From: Parapedobacter composti
GTDB lineage: Bacteria > Bacteroidota > Bacteroidia > Sphingobacteriales > Sphingobacteriaceae
Direction of reading: 5' to 3'
Assembly: GCF_900112315.1 (NCBI RefSeq)
Contig: NZ_FOLL01000001.1
Location: 434,001 to 498,000 of the forward strand
Length of the DNA stretch: 64,000 nt
The stretch's first letter is position 1; each line of letters opens with the position of its first letter. Below the pieces are notes generated by a model. It saw only the letters and a program-made list of their open reading frames with translations. It had not been told where the DNA came from and searched no databases. This document shows positions 1 through 8,592 of this stretch, one piece after another. Both the position numbers and the translations under genes were made by a program.

Positions 1-1686
1 GGACATGCAGACAACGGCGGACTCCGTGGGGAGAAAGGCACGATATGGGAAGGCGGGATACGGGTGCCCGCGATGGTCATGTGGAACGATGGGATTAGCG
101 GTGATAAGGTGGTAGATGTCCCTGTATGCAATATTGATTTGCTTCCTACATTGGCAAATTTAACCGGTTTCCAAGAACATATAGAATTTAACCGTATAGA
201 CGGGATAGCTATTAGCGATGTGCTGTTCGGAAGCCTTGAAATGCCAGAGAGACCATTGTATTGGAGGTATCGGAAACAAACGGCCTTGCGGCAAGGTGAT
301 TGGAAGCTAGTTAATGGCAAGGAATTATATAACCTAAGGTCAGATCGGGCAGAAGCGTCTGATTTAGCGACAGTTTACCCCGAAAAGGTCTCGGAACTGC
401 GGGCACGTTTCAAGCAAATTGAAGGCCGATTTACGCAGGGCAGTACGGAGTGTGACCGACGTAGTGCGGAAGACTATGAGGTTGTGGCAGGTGATGCGGC
501 TTGGTGTTGGTTTTCTGATCCCCGGGCCATATATCACAAAGGCAGCCGCGAGCAGATTTTCTATGGTTACGTCAATAGTAAGGGCGATGTGGTCATCGGT
601 GCAAGAGACCTATCTACCAAGACAGTGGAAACCTTTGTATTGCACGAGCGATTACAGGTAGACGACCATAACGTTCCTGCTATCCTGGCACTTTCTGATG
701 GGCATCTATTGGCGTTTTATACTGAGCACAACGGCCGTTTTTTCATGCGCAAAAGCAAAAGGCCAGGGGATATCAGCGCGTGGCATGAAGAGCGGGTCAT
801 TCCATTCGGTGGCTCCCGTATTACTTACGCCCATCCAGTGATGCTGTCTGGTGAAGGAAACCGTATCTATGTGTTTTGGAGGGGTAGCGATTGGCAGCAG
901 ACCTTTGCCTTCAGTGACGACGATGGGGATACGTGGAGCAGACCGCAAGTATTGCTGGCCAGCGAAGGTACACGGAATCGGCCCTATCTAAAGGTCAGTT
1001 CCGACGGACATAATAGGATCGATTTCATCTTTACGGATGGTCATCCGGGCGTAGAACCGACCAATTCTGTTTATCACATGTATTATGAACAGGGAGCTTT
1101 TTATCAGACAGACGGTAGCCGGATCAGTGACGTGGCGCAGTTGCCGCTTTCACGCAAAGCTATTGGCAAAGTATACGACGGTCGGGCAAGTGGTGTCAGA
1201 AGCTGGATAGCCGACGTAGCGTTGAATAGTCAGGGGAATCCGGTGGTATGTTACATGCGGTATCCTAAAGACACCGATCACCGGTACCATTATGCTTGGT
1301 GGGATGGTAAGCAATGGGTAGACGAAGAAATATGCAGGGCTGGAGGATGGATGCCGCGGGTAGCACCCAATGAACGAGTAAAGGAGCCCCATTATTCCGG
1401 TGGAATCGTTTTAGATCACAGTGATGCCAATCATGTTTACTTGTCACGCGAAGTAGGTGGGTGCTTTGAAATAGCGCATTACACGCGACAGGATACGGAG
1501 TGGCACAGCTGCCTTTTGACAGAGGGGTCGCTCACAGACAGTGTGCGTCCGTATGCGGTTAAAATGCCAACAGGCCAGCCTCCGGTTGTTCTATGGATGA
1601 CGGGCCATTACAGCCATTACACCGAGTTCGACACAGAGCTGCGAATCAACGCGGTTAAGGTAAACAAGAAAAGGGAGCAAGAATGA
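1..1686 (+). CDS. Sulfatase-BNR_4 propeller fusion (5' end missing)
   Basis: The frame is open from base 1, so the N-terminus and the catalytic formylglycine site lie outside the window. The first in-window residues (GHADNGGLRGEKGT, then EGGIRVP) are the classic sulfatase segment before the last catalytic-domain strands. The sulfatase tail runs to about in-window residue 150, including the ALRQGDWKLV and ELYNLRSD blocks. From about residue 160 (DAAWCWFSDPRAIYH) to the end the protein is a BNR_4-type beta-propeller, the fold group that also holds PL24/PL25 ulvan lyases. I infer a periplasmic enzyme that desulfates and binds or cleaves a sulfated polysaccharide. The stop overlaps the next start (ATGA), so translation is coupled. 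Not certain: whether the propeller is a lyase or only a binding module. Confidence 0.8.
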   Translation, partial: GHADNGGLRGEKGTIWEGGIRVPAMVMWNDGISGDKVVDVPVCNIDLLPTLANLTGFQEHIEFNRIDGIAISDVLFGSLEMPERPLYWRYRKQTALRQGDWKLVNGKELYNLRSDRAEASDLATVYPEKVSELRARFKQIEGRFTQGSTECDRRSAEDYEVVAGDAAWCWFSDPRAIYHKGSREQIFYGYVNSKGDVVIGARDLSTKTVETFVLHERLQVDDHNVPAILALSDGHLLAFYTEHNGRFFMRKSKRPGDISAWHEERVIPFGGSRITYAHPVMLSGEGNRIYVFWRGSDWQQTFAFSDDDGDTWSRPQVLLASEGTRNRPYLKVSSDGHNRIDFIFTDGHPGVEPTNSVYHMYYEQGAFYQTDGSRISDVAQLPLSRKAIGKVYDGRASGVRSWIADVALNSQGNPVVCYMRYPKDTDHRYHYAWWDGKQWVDEEICRAGGWMPRVAPNERVKEPHYSGGIVLDHSDANHVYLSREVGGCFEIAHYTRQDTEWHSCLLTEGSLTDSVRPYAVKMPTGQPPVVLWMTGHYSHYTEFDTELRINAVKVNKKREQE

Positions 1687-4064
1687 CGAAGAACAACGGC
1701 CAAGGGCGTGATAAATGGAGCAGAAGGCATGTACTGACGACATTAGGGCTTACAGGGCTGGCCATGGCGCCTGGTATGCCAAAGGCAATTGAGAAATCGG
1801 ACAACGCCACTGTTATCACATGTGCAACGTTGGGGGAGCTAGCCAATTTGGAACTAAAACGGGGAATGGTTGTCCAAACTCTTGGGTATTTTCAGGCTGG
1901 TGATGGCGGTGCCGCGTGGTATCGCATTGAGGCGCAGGAAGGGAAGGGCGAAATGCAGGCGGGTATCGTACCGCTAACCAATGGGCTGATCGCTTTGCTG
2001 CTCCACAACCAAGCAGTCAACTACAAGATGTTTGGGGCCGTAGGCGATGGTGTACACGATGATGGTCTTGAAATCAAACGTACACACGAGTATGCCAACA
2101 AGCATAATATCCCAGTCATCAACCTGCGTGGTGAGTATTGGATCAAGGAAACAAACGGTATCGCAATTCGGACCAATGTGACATGGGGACATACCATTTT
2201 TCACATCGATGAGCAATTCAACGTCAAGGGAATCGGCAAGTTTGTGGTGCAAAGTACCAAAAAAAAGCAGGAGATAAGCTTTAACAATGAGCAAAAGGAG
2301 AAATTTCTGGAAGCGCTAAAGCCAGGGGTACGTCTTTTACCTCAATTAGCACCTTATAGCAATGCTTTGGTCAATATCCGGGACAATAATGACCGCATCG
2401 GTTTCCGGGCCGGAGCCAAGTTTAAGGGGCAGTCGTGGGCCCGGGAGGAACTGTTTTATGTGGAGGAACACGGCTGCGTGGTAGGAGATATTGCTTGGGA
2501 GTTTAAAGACTTTACCAGTTTGACGGTTTATCCATGTGACGATAATTACTTGGTTATCGATGGGGGCACGTTTTATCTTTCGGGCGATAGCCCGGGGACG
2601 GTGTACAACGGGTACAAGAGTAATGGCATTGTCGTAAACCGCAGCCGTACTATCATACGTAATCAGTGGGTCGGTCTGGAAGAAGGAAGACATGACGTAG
2701 CCATAACTCCTCGGACTGGTTTCTACACGTTTTCCATGGTATATGACGTAACGTTAGAAAATGTTCGACTAATCCCCTGGGAACAGAACCGCGAGGGAAC
2801 TGACCGGGATGTGCCGGCTGGAACGTACGGCATCAGTGCTGGCCGGATGTTGAATGGTACATTCAGGAACGTGACTGCAGAGGGCGGCCCGGTACATTGG
2901 GGCGTTTTCGGCACAAACTTGAATAAAAACTTCCGGATTGAACGGTGCAAGCTTAACCGGGTTGACGTACATTTTCATTGCTGGAACCTCTGTATCACCG
3001 ACTCTAATATCGGATACCGTGGTATATCCGTTACCGGAGGGGGCGAACTCCTAATCAAGCATACGGTCTGCCATAACCAATCGTTCGTCAATTTCCGTCG
3101 AGATTTCGGGTCGAAATGGGATGGGTGTATCCGGATAAGTAATTGCCGTTTCGTGCCACCCCCACTTGTAAGTAGCACCGTACTCAACTTCCATCCGCTC
3201 GATGCCGAATACCGTTATCCTATAAGTCTGGGACGGTCTATACGGGTGGAGGATCTAGTCATCGATTTGGGCCCGGATTCCTCATCACAGCGTCCCTGCT
3301 GGCTAGTCAATACGCCCGAGATGTCAAGGATGTCAAATGGCGATCACCTCATTTTCCCCAGGGAGCTTGTTTTTCGTAATGTATCCGTGGTAGGCAGCAA
3401 ACATGGGGTAAGGTTGATGAAGTTGTACAAGCCTCAACATTACCGTGTCGATTTACCGGGGGGATACAATGAGGTGCAGCTCCATACAAATGCGCAAATC
3501 AGATTTGAAAATATTCAATTGGAAATATTGAAGGGAACAGCTTGTAACACCGATGCTCATCTTACCGTGGTCCCTGATTACGAGCAGCCGTATGTACATG
3601 AATACGCGTTATATCCCAGTATCCATATTGTGGATTGTAAGGGGTTTCTGGGAGTATTGAAAGGAAGTGTTGCTGAAATCTTATTTAGTCGGTCATCTAT
3701 TATTAGTTTGGAATGTGGCGACACGGAGGCTATGCAGGGAAGTTTGTTTTTTCAAAATTGTGTTTTTCAGCCGGTGGCCGATACCGATACCGCTAAATTT
3801 TATACTCTCGAAGCATCTTTGGGTACCAGTTTTACGAATTGTGTGGTGCACGCCCCCGTTATAAGTGGCAGACGCAGGTATGATCTGTCAGATTGTTATG
3901 GGTTTCTAGCTATTAATGACTATGTGCTATACAACCACGTAAACACCCGACTTGGTCGGGATATCGTTAACCACTTGTTCGCGACTGGCGGCACCGTCCA
4001 CCCTGATTTTGTCGCAAAGCTCAAAAGTCACCACGAGCTCGAACCGTTCGGCGCTAAAAAATAG
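1683..4064 (+). CDS. Tat-exported pectate-lyase-like right-handed beta-helix protein
   Basis: 793 residues. The N-terminus carries a twin-arginine signal (SRRHVLTTLGLTGLAMA, residues 13-29), predicting export as a folded protein. At about residues 111-125 lies FGAVGDGVHDDGLEI, the hallmark opening of the Pectate_lyase_3 superfamily (compare FGAVGDGVTDDT). The remainder is rich in repeated beta-strand rungs with many Asn/Gly turns, as expected for a right-handed parallel beta-helix. Such proteins are polysaccharide lyases or glycoside hydrolases acting on acidic glycans; the exact activity cannot be read from sequence. The start ATG overlaps the stop of the sulfatase fusion, and the transporter gene follows after 6 bases, so it belongs to the same operon. 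Catalytic residues were not identified. Confidence 0.8.
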   Translation: MTKNNGQGRDKWSRRHVLTTLGLTGLAMAPGMPKAIEKSDNATVITCATLGELANLELKRGMVVQTLGYFQAGDGGAAWYRIEAQEGKGEMQAGIVPLTNGLIALLLHNQAVNYKMFGAVGDGVHDDGLEIKRTHEYANKHNIPVINLRGEYWIKETNGIAIRTNVTWGHTIFHIDEQFNVKGIGKFVVQSTKKKQEISFNNEQKEKFLEALKPGVRLLPQLAPYSNALVNIRDNNDRIGFRAGAKFKGQSWAREELFYVEEHGCVVGDIAWEFKDFTSLTVYPCDDNYLVIDGGTFYLSGDSPGTVYNGYKSNGIVVNRSRTIIRNQWVGLEEGRHDVAITPRTGFYTFSMVYDVTLENVRLIPWEQNREGTDRDVPAGTYGISAGRMLNGTFRNVTAEGGPVHWGVFGTNLNKNFRIERCKLNRVDVHFHCWNLCITDSNIGYRGISVTGGGELLIKHTVCHNQSFVNFRRDFGSKWDGCIRISNCRFVPPPLVSSTVLNFHPLDAEYRYPISLGRSIRVEDLVIDLGPDSSSQRPCWLVNTPEMSRMSNGDHLIFPRELVFRNVSVVGSKHGVRLMKLYKPQHYRVDLPGGYNEVQLHTNAQIRFENIQLEILKGTACNTDAHLTVVPDYEQPYVHEYALYPSIHIVDCKGFLGVLKGSVAEILFSRSSIISLECGDTEAMQGSLFFQNCVFQPVADTDTAKFYTLEASLGTSFTNCVVHAPVISGRRRYDLSDCYGFLAINDYVLYNHVNTRLGRDIVNHLFATGGTVHPDFVAKLKSHHELEPFGAKK

Positions 4065-4070
4065 GTAAAC

Positions 4071-5288
4071 ATGGAACGTATCGATGCTAAGATGCTTAAG
4101 GACGGATTTGTGGCGTTAGGGCCCGGTATTGTCACAGCGGCCATTGTCTTTGGTCCCAGCAAAATTACCATTACGTCCAAGATGGGTGCAGTTTATGGTT
4201 ACAACCTGTTGTGGGTGATTGGGGTGGCGATTTTCTTTATGATGGTTTTTTCAGCAATGGCTTCGCGAATCGGTTTTGCCGTAAACCAATCGCTGTTGAC
4301 CACCATTCGTTTGCGGTTCGGCCGCTGGGCAGGAGCGTGTATCGGCATAGGAATTTTCCTGGTTTGTGTATCCTTCCAGGCTGGTAACGCAACTGGATTA
4401 GGCATCGCATTGGGAGAAAGTACCGATAGCGCTACTACACTTTGGATTATATTGTTCAATGTCGTGGGCATAGCTTTGCTGTTTTTCCAAGACTTTTATA
4501 AGGTACTCGAGCGGTTGATGATTGTTATCGTTGTGCTGATGCTATTCTCTTTCTTAACTACTATGTTCCTCGCCAAACCGGCTATTAGGAATATTTTGCT
4601 TGGGCTTATTCCGGGCATGCCAAAGGGGTCATTGGGATTATCTATTGCATTTTTCGCTTCATGCTTTTCGGTAGTTGGTGCTTTCTATCAATCTTATCTT
4701 ACCCAAGAACGGAAACGGAAAATGCAGGGCTTAATGCTTAATGAAAGCAAGGGTACGTTGGGCATAGGCATATTAGGAGTCATGAGTGCGGTGGTGTTGA
4801 TCTGTGCAGCTGCAGTATTGGAGCCGAGGGGGGGAGGAGTAAGTAATGCATCAGACATGGCTATAGCCTTGGAGCCGCTTTTTGGTCGCTATGCAGCCCA
4901 ATTATTTTTGGTCGGGTTGTTCGGCGCATCTTTTTCATCGTTGATTGGCAATGCTACCGTAGGGGGGGCAATGCTTGCGGATGGCCTCGGACTGGGAAGT
5001 GCGCTCAGTTCCGGCTGGGTAAAGTGCTTTATCGCATTGGTAATGGTAGTGGGAAGCGGAGTCGCGCTGGCGTTCAGGAAGCCACCGCTTGAAGTAATCG
5101 TTTTCGCCCAAAGTATCACCATTTTTTTGGTGCCTTTCATCGGTTCGGTGATGTGGATTATTTCAAACGACAAAGAGGAAATGGGGATTTATGTGAGTCC
5201 GCCGATTACTAAATATGCTGGGCTAATAGGCTTGATCTTATTGGTTATACTAGCGGGATATAATGTGAATGAATTACTTATTAAATAA
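4071..5288 (+). CDS. Nramp-fold transporter lacking metal-binding motifs
   Basis: 405 residues with about eleven hydrophobic segments and the overall pattern of the Nramp/MntH (LeuT-fold) family: GPGIVTAA opens helix 1 as in canonical Nramps. The DPGN metal-binding motif is replaced by FGPSKIT (residues 27-33), and the helix-6 MPH motif is replaced around residues 203-208 (GAFYQS). Both the Asp/Asn and the Met ligands that coordinate Mn2+/Fe2+ are therefore gone. I infer that it carries something other than a divalent metal; its place between a lyase-like gene and sugar-acid enzymes suggests an organic acid or oligosaccharide product. Family membership is fairly secure, substrate unknown. It overlaps the longest version of the next gene. 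Confidence 0.78.
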   Translation: MERIDAKMLKDGFVALGPGIVTAAIVFGPSKITITSKMGAVYGYNLLWVIGVAIFFMMVFSAMASRIGFAVNQSLLTTIRLRFGRWAGACIGIGIFLVCVSFQAGNATGLGIALGESTDSATTLWIILFNVVGIALLFFQDFYKVLERLMIVIVVLMLFSFLTTMFLAKPAIRNILLGLIPGMPKGSLGLSIAFFASCFSVVGAFYQSYLTQERKRKMQGLMLNESKGTLGIGILGVMSAVVLICAAAVLEPRGGGVSNASDMAIALEPLFGRYAAQLFLVGLFGASFSSLIGNATVGGAMLADGLGLGSALSSGWVKCFIALVMVVGSGVALAFRKPPLEVIVFAQSITIFLVPFIGSVMWIISNDKEEMGIYVSPPITKYAGLIGLILLVILAGYNVNELLIK

Positions 5289-5292
5289 TCAC

Positions 5293-6306
5293 ATGCAGTT
5301 GAAACTATTGGAAAATAAATTGCTGGAACCTTCAGATGCGCTAATTTCCGATATGGCAAGCATCACCGGTGACATCATGCTATTGGGCGCGGGGGGGAAG
5401 ATGGGGCCATCCATGGCCAAACTCGCAAAACGTTCGATAGAACAAGCTGGGGTTCGGAAGCGTGTTATAGCGGTATCTCGGTTTAGTGAGGATAGCGCCC
5501 GCCGGGACTTACAGCTATCGGGGATCGAAACCATCGCGGCCGATTTATTGGACGAGGCGGCATTGAATGCGTTGCCTGACACAGATAACGTTGTTTATCT
5601 GGCGGGGCAGAAATTTGGTACTACTGGCAGGGAGCCATTTACATGGGCGATGAATACCTACCTTTCAGGCAGGGTGGCCGAGCGGTTCCGTGACTCACGG
5701 ATCGTTGTTTTTTCAACCGGCAATGTCTATCCCTTCGCCCGTTTATTGGAGGGGGGGCTAGCAGAAAACCACCCCGCCGAACCGATAGGAGAGTACGGGC
5801 AGTCATGCCTCGGCCGTGAACGCATTTTCCAGCATTTTTCGCAGCAGAATGGTACTCCGATACTAATTTACCGACTCAATTATGCGATAGACTTGCGTTA
5901 TGGTGTATTGCTGGAGTTGGCTAAATCCGTGCTGCACAGTATTCCCATCGATTTGTCTGTGGGTCATGTGAACGTGATTTGGCAAGGCGATGCCAATGAA
6001 ATGGCTATACGGTCATTGCTTCATTGCACGTCGCCTGCCACCATATTGAACGTGACCGGCCCCGAAACGATTTCCGTAAGGTGGTTGGCGCACCAGTTTG
6101 GAAAGCTATTTCAAAAGGAGCCCCTGTTTGTCAACGAAGAGCAACCCTCTGCTTTACTAAGCAATGCAGCAGAGGCGCACAAACGATTCGGATATCCGCG
6201 CGTGACATTGATGGAAATGATAGAAATGACTGCATCGTGGCTAACATTGGGTGGTGAACAAATCGATAAACCCACTCATTTTCAAGAAAGGAAAGGAAGG
6301 TTTTAA
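5293..6306 (+). CDS. Extended SDR (NAD-dependent epimerase/dehydratase) with altered active site
   Basis: An NAD(P)-binding GAGGKMG motif opens the Rossmann domain (residues 40-46 counted from an upstream ATG at 5269; subtract 8 for the start chosen here). This is an extended short-chain dehydrogenase of the epimerase/dehydratase type. The Ser of STGNVY is present, and a Tyr follows in EYGQSC, but the YxxxK lysine is a Cys (Y176/C180 in the long numbering), so normal proton relay is doubtful. The start at 5293 is preferred because it avoids a 20-base overlap with the transporter gene and leaves a short leader typical of this subfamily; 5269 remains possible. Neighbours (aldolase, oxidoreductases) suggest sugar-acid or uronate metabolism in the cytoplasm. 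Substrate unknown. Confidence 0.75.
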   Translation: MQLKLLENKLLEPSDALISDMASITGDIMLLGAGGKMGPSMAKLAKRSIEQAGVRKRVIAVSRFSEDSARRDLQLSGIETIAADLLDEAALNALPDTDNVVYLAGQKFGTTGREPFTWAMNTYLSGRVAERFRDSRIVVFSTGNVYPFARLLEGGLAENHPAEPIGEYGQSCLGRERIFQHFSQQNGTPILIYRLNYAIDLRYGVLLELAKSVLHSIPIDLSVGHVNVIWQGDANEMAIRSLLHCTSPATILNVTGPETISVRWLAHQFGKLFQKEPLFVNEEQPSALLSNAAEAHKRFGYPRVTLMEMIEMTASWLTLGGEQIDKPTHFQERKGRF

Positions 6307-6312
6307 AAACGC

Positions 6313-7374
6313 ATGGACATATTCGCATTAACTCCGCGCAAGTACGAAATATTGCAACAGGGGGTGGTCATCCCGGCCCATCCCTTAGCGCTGAATGCCA
6401 AATATAGGCTGGACGAGCAAAGGCAACGGCTGCTTACCCGCTACTATATGGCTGCTGGGGCGGGAGGTATTGCTGTAGGTGTACATAGTACGCAGTTTGC
6501 TATCCGGGAACCGCAGGTAAACCTATTTGAACGTGTTTTACGGTTAGCTGCCGAGGAGGTAGACCGTACGCCACAGGCTGATCGATTTCTCAAAATTGCC
6601 GGAATTTGCGGAGAAACGGTACAAGCTATTGACGAGGCGGAACTTGCCCGAAACCTTGGGTATGATATGGGACTGCTTAGCATGGGTGGATTGACGGGTT
6701 GGAGCGAAACGCAACTACTGGAGCGTACGGCTGAGGTGGCACAGCGGATTCCAGTATTCGGCTTTTATCTTCAGCCCAGTGTGGGCGGCAGGATTTTATC
6801 ATACGATTTTTGGTCACGGTTTGTGGAAATCCCTAACGTTATAGCGATAAAGGTGGCGGCGTTCAACCGGTATCAGACCTTGGATGTGATAAGGGCAGTA
6901 TGCTCGGCAAGTAGGGGGCGAAATATAGCACTTTATACAGGAAACGACGATAATATAGTAGCAGATTTACTGACTGACTTTACCTTTGAGGTGCACGGCG
7001 GCCGCACGGTCACCCGGCACTTCGTGGGAGGATTACTGGGGCATTGGGCGGTTTGGACACGCAGTGCTGTACGTCTATTGGAGGAAATCAAAGCTTGTCG
7101 AGCAGCCGGGTTTCAGGGAGCCAGGCAATTATTAAAGAAGGGGGTTCATTTAACCGATATGAATGCCGCGATTTTCGACCCAGCCAATGGCTTCCATGGA
7201 TGTATCCCGGGCATCCATGAAGTGCTAAAAAGGCAGGGATTGCTGGAAGGCATATGGTGCCTTGATCCAAATGAAACGTTATCGCCAGGTCAAAGTGACG
7301 AGATCACCCGTGTATGTAAAAATTATCCGGAACTTATAGACGATGAGTTCGTTAATGATTTCTTGCGTGGATGA
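6313..7374 (+). CDS. Dihydrodipicolinate synthase (DapA)-family aldolase/lyase
   Basis: 353 residues, a class I aldolase TIM barrel of the DapA/NanA/KDG-aldolase superfamily. The Schiff-base lysine is K180 in NVIAIKVAA, and the conserved active-site Tyr is Y152 in FYLQPSVGG. It is longer than typical DapA (about 290-300 residues), with an extended C-terminus. Members of this group cleave or dehydrate 2-keto-3-deoxy sugar acids or N-acetylneuraminate, or make dihydrodipicolinate. Inside a polysaccharide locus and directly after an epimerase-type gene (6 bases apart), a catabolic role on a 2-keto-3-deoxy-aldonate from uronic acids is the likelier job. It is the last gene of the first transcription unit: about 200 non-coding bases follow. 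Confidence 0.8.
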   Translation: MDIFALTPRKYEILQQGVVIPAHPLALNAKYRLDEQRQRLLTRYYMAAGAGGIAVGVHSTQFAIREPQVNLFERVLRLAAEEVDRTPQADRFLKIAGICGETVQAIDEAELARNLGYDMGLLSMGGLTGWSETQLLERTAEVAQRIPVFGFYLQPSVGGRILSYDFWSRFVEIPNVIAIKVAAFNRYQTLDVIRAVCSASRGRNIALYTGNDDNIVADLLTDFTFEVHGGRTVTRHFVGGLLGHWAVWTRSAVRLLEEIKACRAAGFQGARQLLKKGVHLTDMNAAIFDPANGFHGCIPGIHEVLKRQGLLEGIWCLDPNETLSPGQSDEITRVCKNYPELIDDEFVNDFLRG

Positions 7375-7441
7375 CCTTTAGAAACTATTATCGAAGTTTT
7401 TTAAATTAAGTCTTGCATATTTTAAATTAATTCCCTTAATT

Positions 7442-7459
7442 AGCGGGTACGTTACCGCG
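7442..7459. promoter_or_regulatory. Imperfect LacI-type operator candidate
   Basis: The sequence AGCGGGTACGTTACCGCG is an imperfect inverted repeat with GCGG/CCGC outer arms around a GGTA-TACC core and a central CG. It resembles LacI-family operators. A related element with the same CGTTACCG half lies at 11010-11023, upstream of the SusC gene. It sits about 115 bases before the first Gfo/Idh/MocA gene. No regulator gene is visible in the window. Confidence 0.35.
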
Positions 7460-7530
7460 ATCCAATTATAGGCAAAATAAAATTGAGTTTTTAGCAGAGG
7501 AATCGTTATTTCATTGTTTTGATTTACTTA

Positions 7531-7546
7531 ACGTGTACGTACACGT
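7531..7546. promoter_or_regulatory. Perfect 16-base palindrome, candidate repressor operator
   Basis: ACGTGTACGTACACGT is a perfect palindrome 25 bases before the start of the first Gfo/Idh/MocA gene. Its 14-base core CGTGTACGTACACG recurs once more, at 25659-25672, again just upstream of a Gfo/Idh/MocA operon. Length, symmetry and position fit a dimeric LacI- or GntR-type repressor site. The regulator itself is not in the window. Confidence 0.6.
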
Positions 7547-7571
7547 ATTCGGTAGTTGATAATTGTTGGCT

Positions 7572-8582
7572 ATGGATATATTAAACACAAGAAGAGAATT
7601 TTTGAAAGATTTCGCCGCATTAGGCGTTGGTTTATCGTTTTCTGCACTGCCGATGATAGGCAGAGCCCAAGCTGTGCCTGTGGGCAAACGGGTTGGAATA
7701 ATCGGATTGGATACTTCCCATAGTATAGCGTTTAGCAAAGCGCTCAATGCCACCAATGCTGATCCGGGGTTAAAAGGCTATAAGGTGATAGCGGCCTATC
7801 CTTATGGAAGCCGGACGATAGCGAGCAGCGTAAAGCGTATTCCAGGGTATATAGACGAAATGAAAGGCTTGGGCGTGCGCATTGTAGATTCCATTGCGGA
7901 ATTGTTGGAACAGGTTGATGTTGTGTTATTGGAAACCAATGATGGTCGGCTGCATCTAGAACAGGCATTGCCGGTGTTTAAAGCCGGTAAACGTTTGTTC
8001 ATAGACAAGCCGATTGCCGCCTCATTGGCCGATGCGAAGGCTATTTTTGAGGCATCGGAAACGTATGGCGTTCCGACGTTCTCATCATCATCCTTACGCT
8101 ACGTAGAGAACATTCCCGATCTTAAATCAGGCAAGCTTATCGGAAACATTACCGGTGTCGATGCATTTGCTCCAGCCACATTGGAACCGTCACATCCCGA
8201 CCTGTTTTGGTACGGCATACATGGCATTGAGATTTTATATGCGGTATTGGGAACCGGTTGCCAAGAGGTCCGGCGGATATATGGCGCCGAAACAGATATC
8301 GTGGTAGGCACCTGGGCGGACGGTCGTGTAGGCGTTTTCCGGGGGCTAAGGAGCGGGAAAAACGGGTATGGAGGGATGGCCTACGGAGAAAAAGGACAGG
8401 CCGTTATCGGGAAATATTCCGGGTATCTTCCTTTGCTTTACCATATTGTTGAGTATTTTGATACAGGCGTAGTGCCTATAAGTCCTGCCGAAACATTAGA
8501 ATTGGTGGCTTTTATGGAGGCCGCCGATTTGAGCAAGCGTAAGGGGGGTGGACCCATCAATGTACAAAAACTATTAAGTTAA
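7572..8582 (+). CDS. Tat-exported Gfo/Idh/MocA-family oxidoreductase (GLDTSHS type)
   Basis: 336 residues from the ATG at 7572; an upstream TTG at 7563 in the same frame is less likely. The N-terminus has a twin-arginine-like signal (TRREFLKDFAALGVGLSF). After it comes a Rossmann domain whose nucleotide loop reads GIIGLDTSHS (about residues 42-51) instead of the usual GxGxxG. The DKP motif (residues 145-147) matches the EKP lysine motif of the family. These enzymes oxidise or epimerise sugars with NAD(P); an exported one would need tightly bound cofactor. A perfect palindrome lies 25 bases upstream, and it starts a three-gene unit with the next oxidoreductase and an esterase. Substrate unknown; a C3 oxidation role is one option given the DUF1080 domain further on. 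Confidence 0.8.
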   Translation: MDILNTRREFLKDFAALGVGLSFSALPMIGRAQAVPVGKRVGIIGLDTSHSIAFSKALNATNADPGLKGYKVIAAYPYGSRTIASSVKRIPGYIDEMKGLGVRIVDSIAELLEQVDVVLLETNDGRLHLEQALPVFKAGKRLFIDKPIAASLADAKAIFEASETYGVPTFSSSSLRYVENIPDLKSGKLIGNITGVDAFAPATLEPSHPDLFWYGIHGIEILYAVLGTGCQEVRRIYGAETDIVVGTWADGRVGVFRGLRSGKNGYGGMAYGEKGQAVIGKYSGYLPLLYHIVEYFDTGVVPISPAETLELVAFMEAADLSKRKGGGPINVQKLLS

Positions 8583-8592
8583 GTCGGTTGGC

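Noticed and set aside
1974-2294. 106-residue minus-strand frame in the beta-helix gene
   Set aside because: Complementary-strand shadow without domain, signal or neighbour support.
1683-4064. Beta-helix protein as a phage tailspike
   Set aside because: It has a Tat signal and lies in a glycan-use operon with no phage genes around it.
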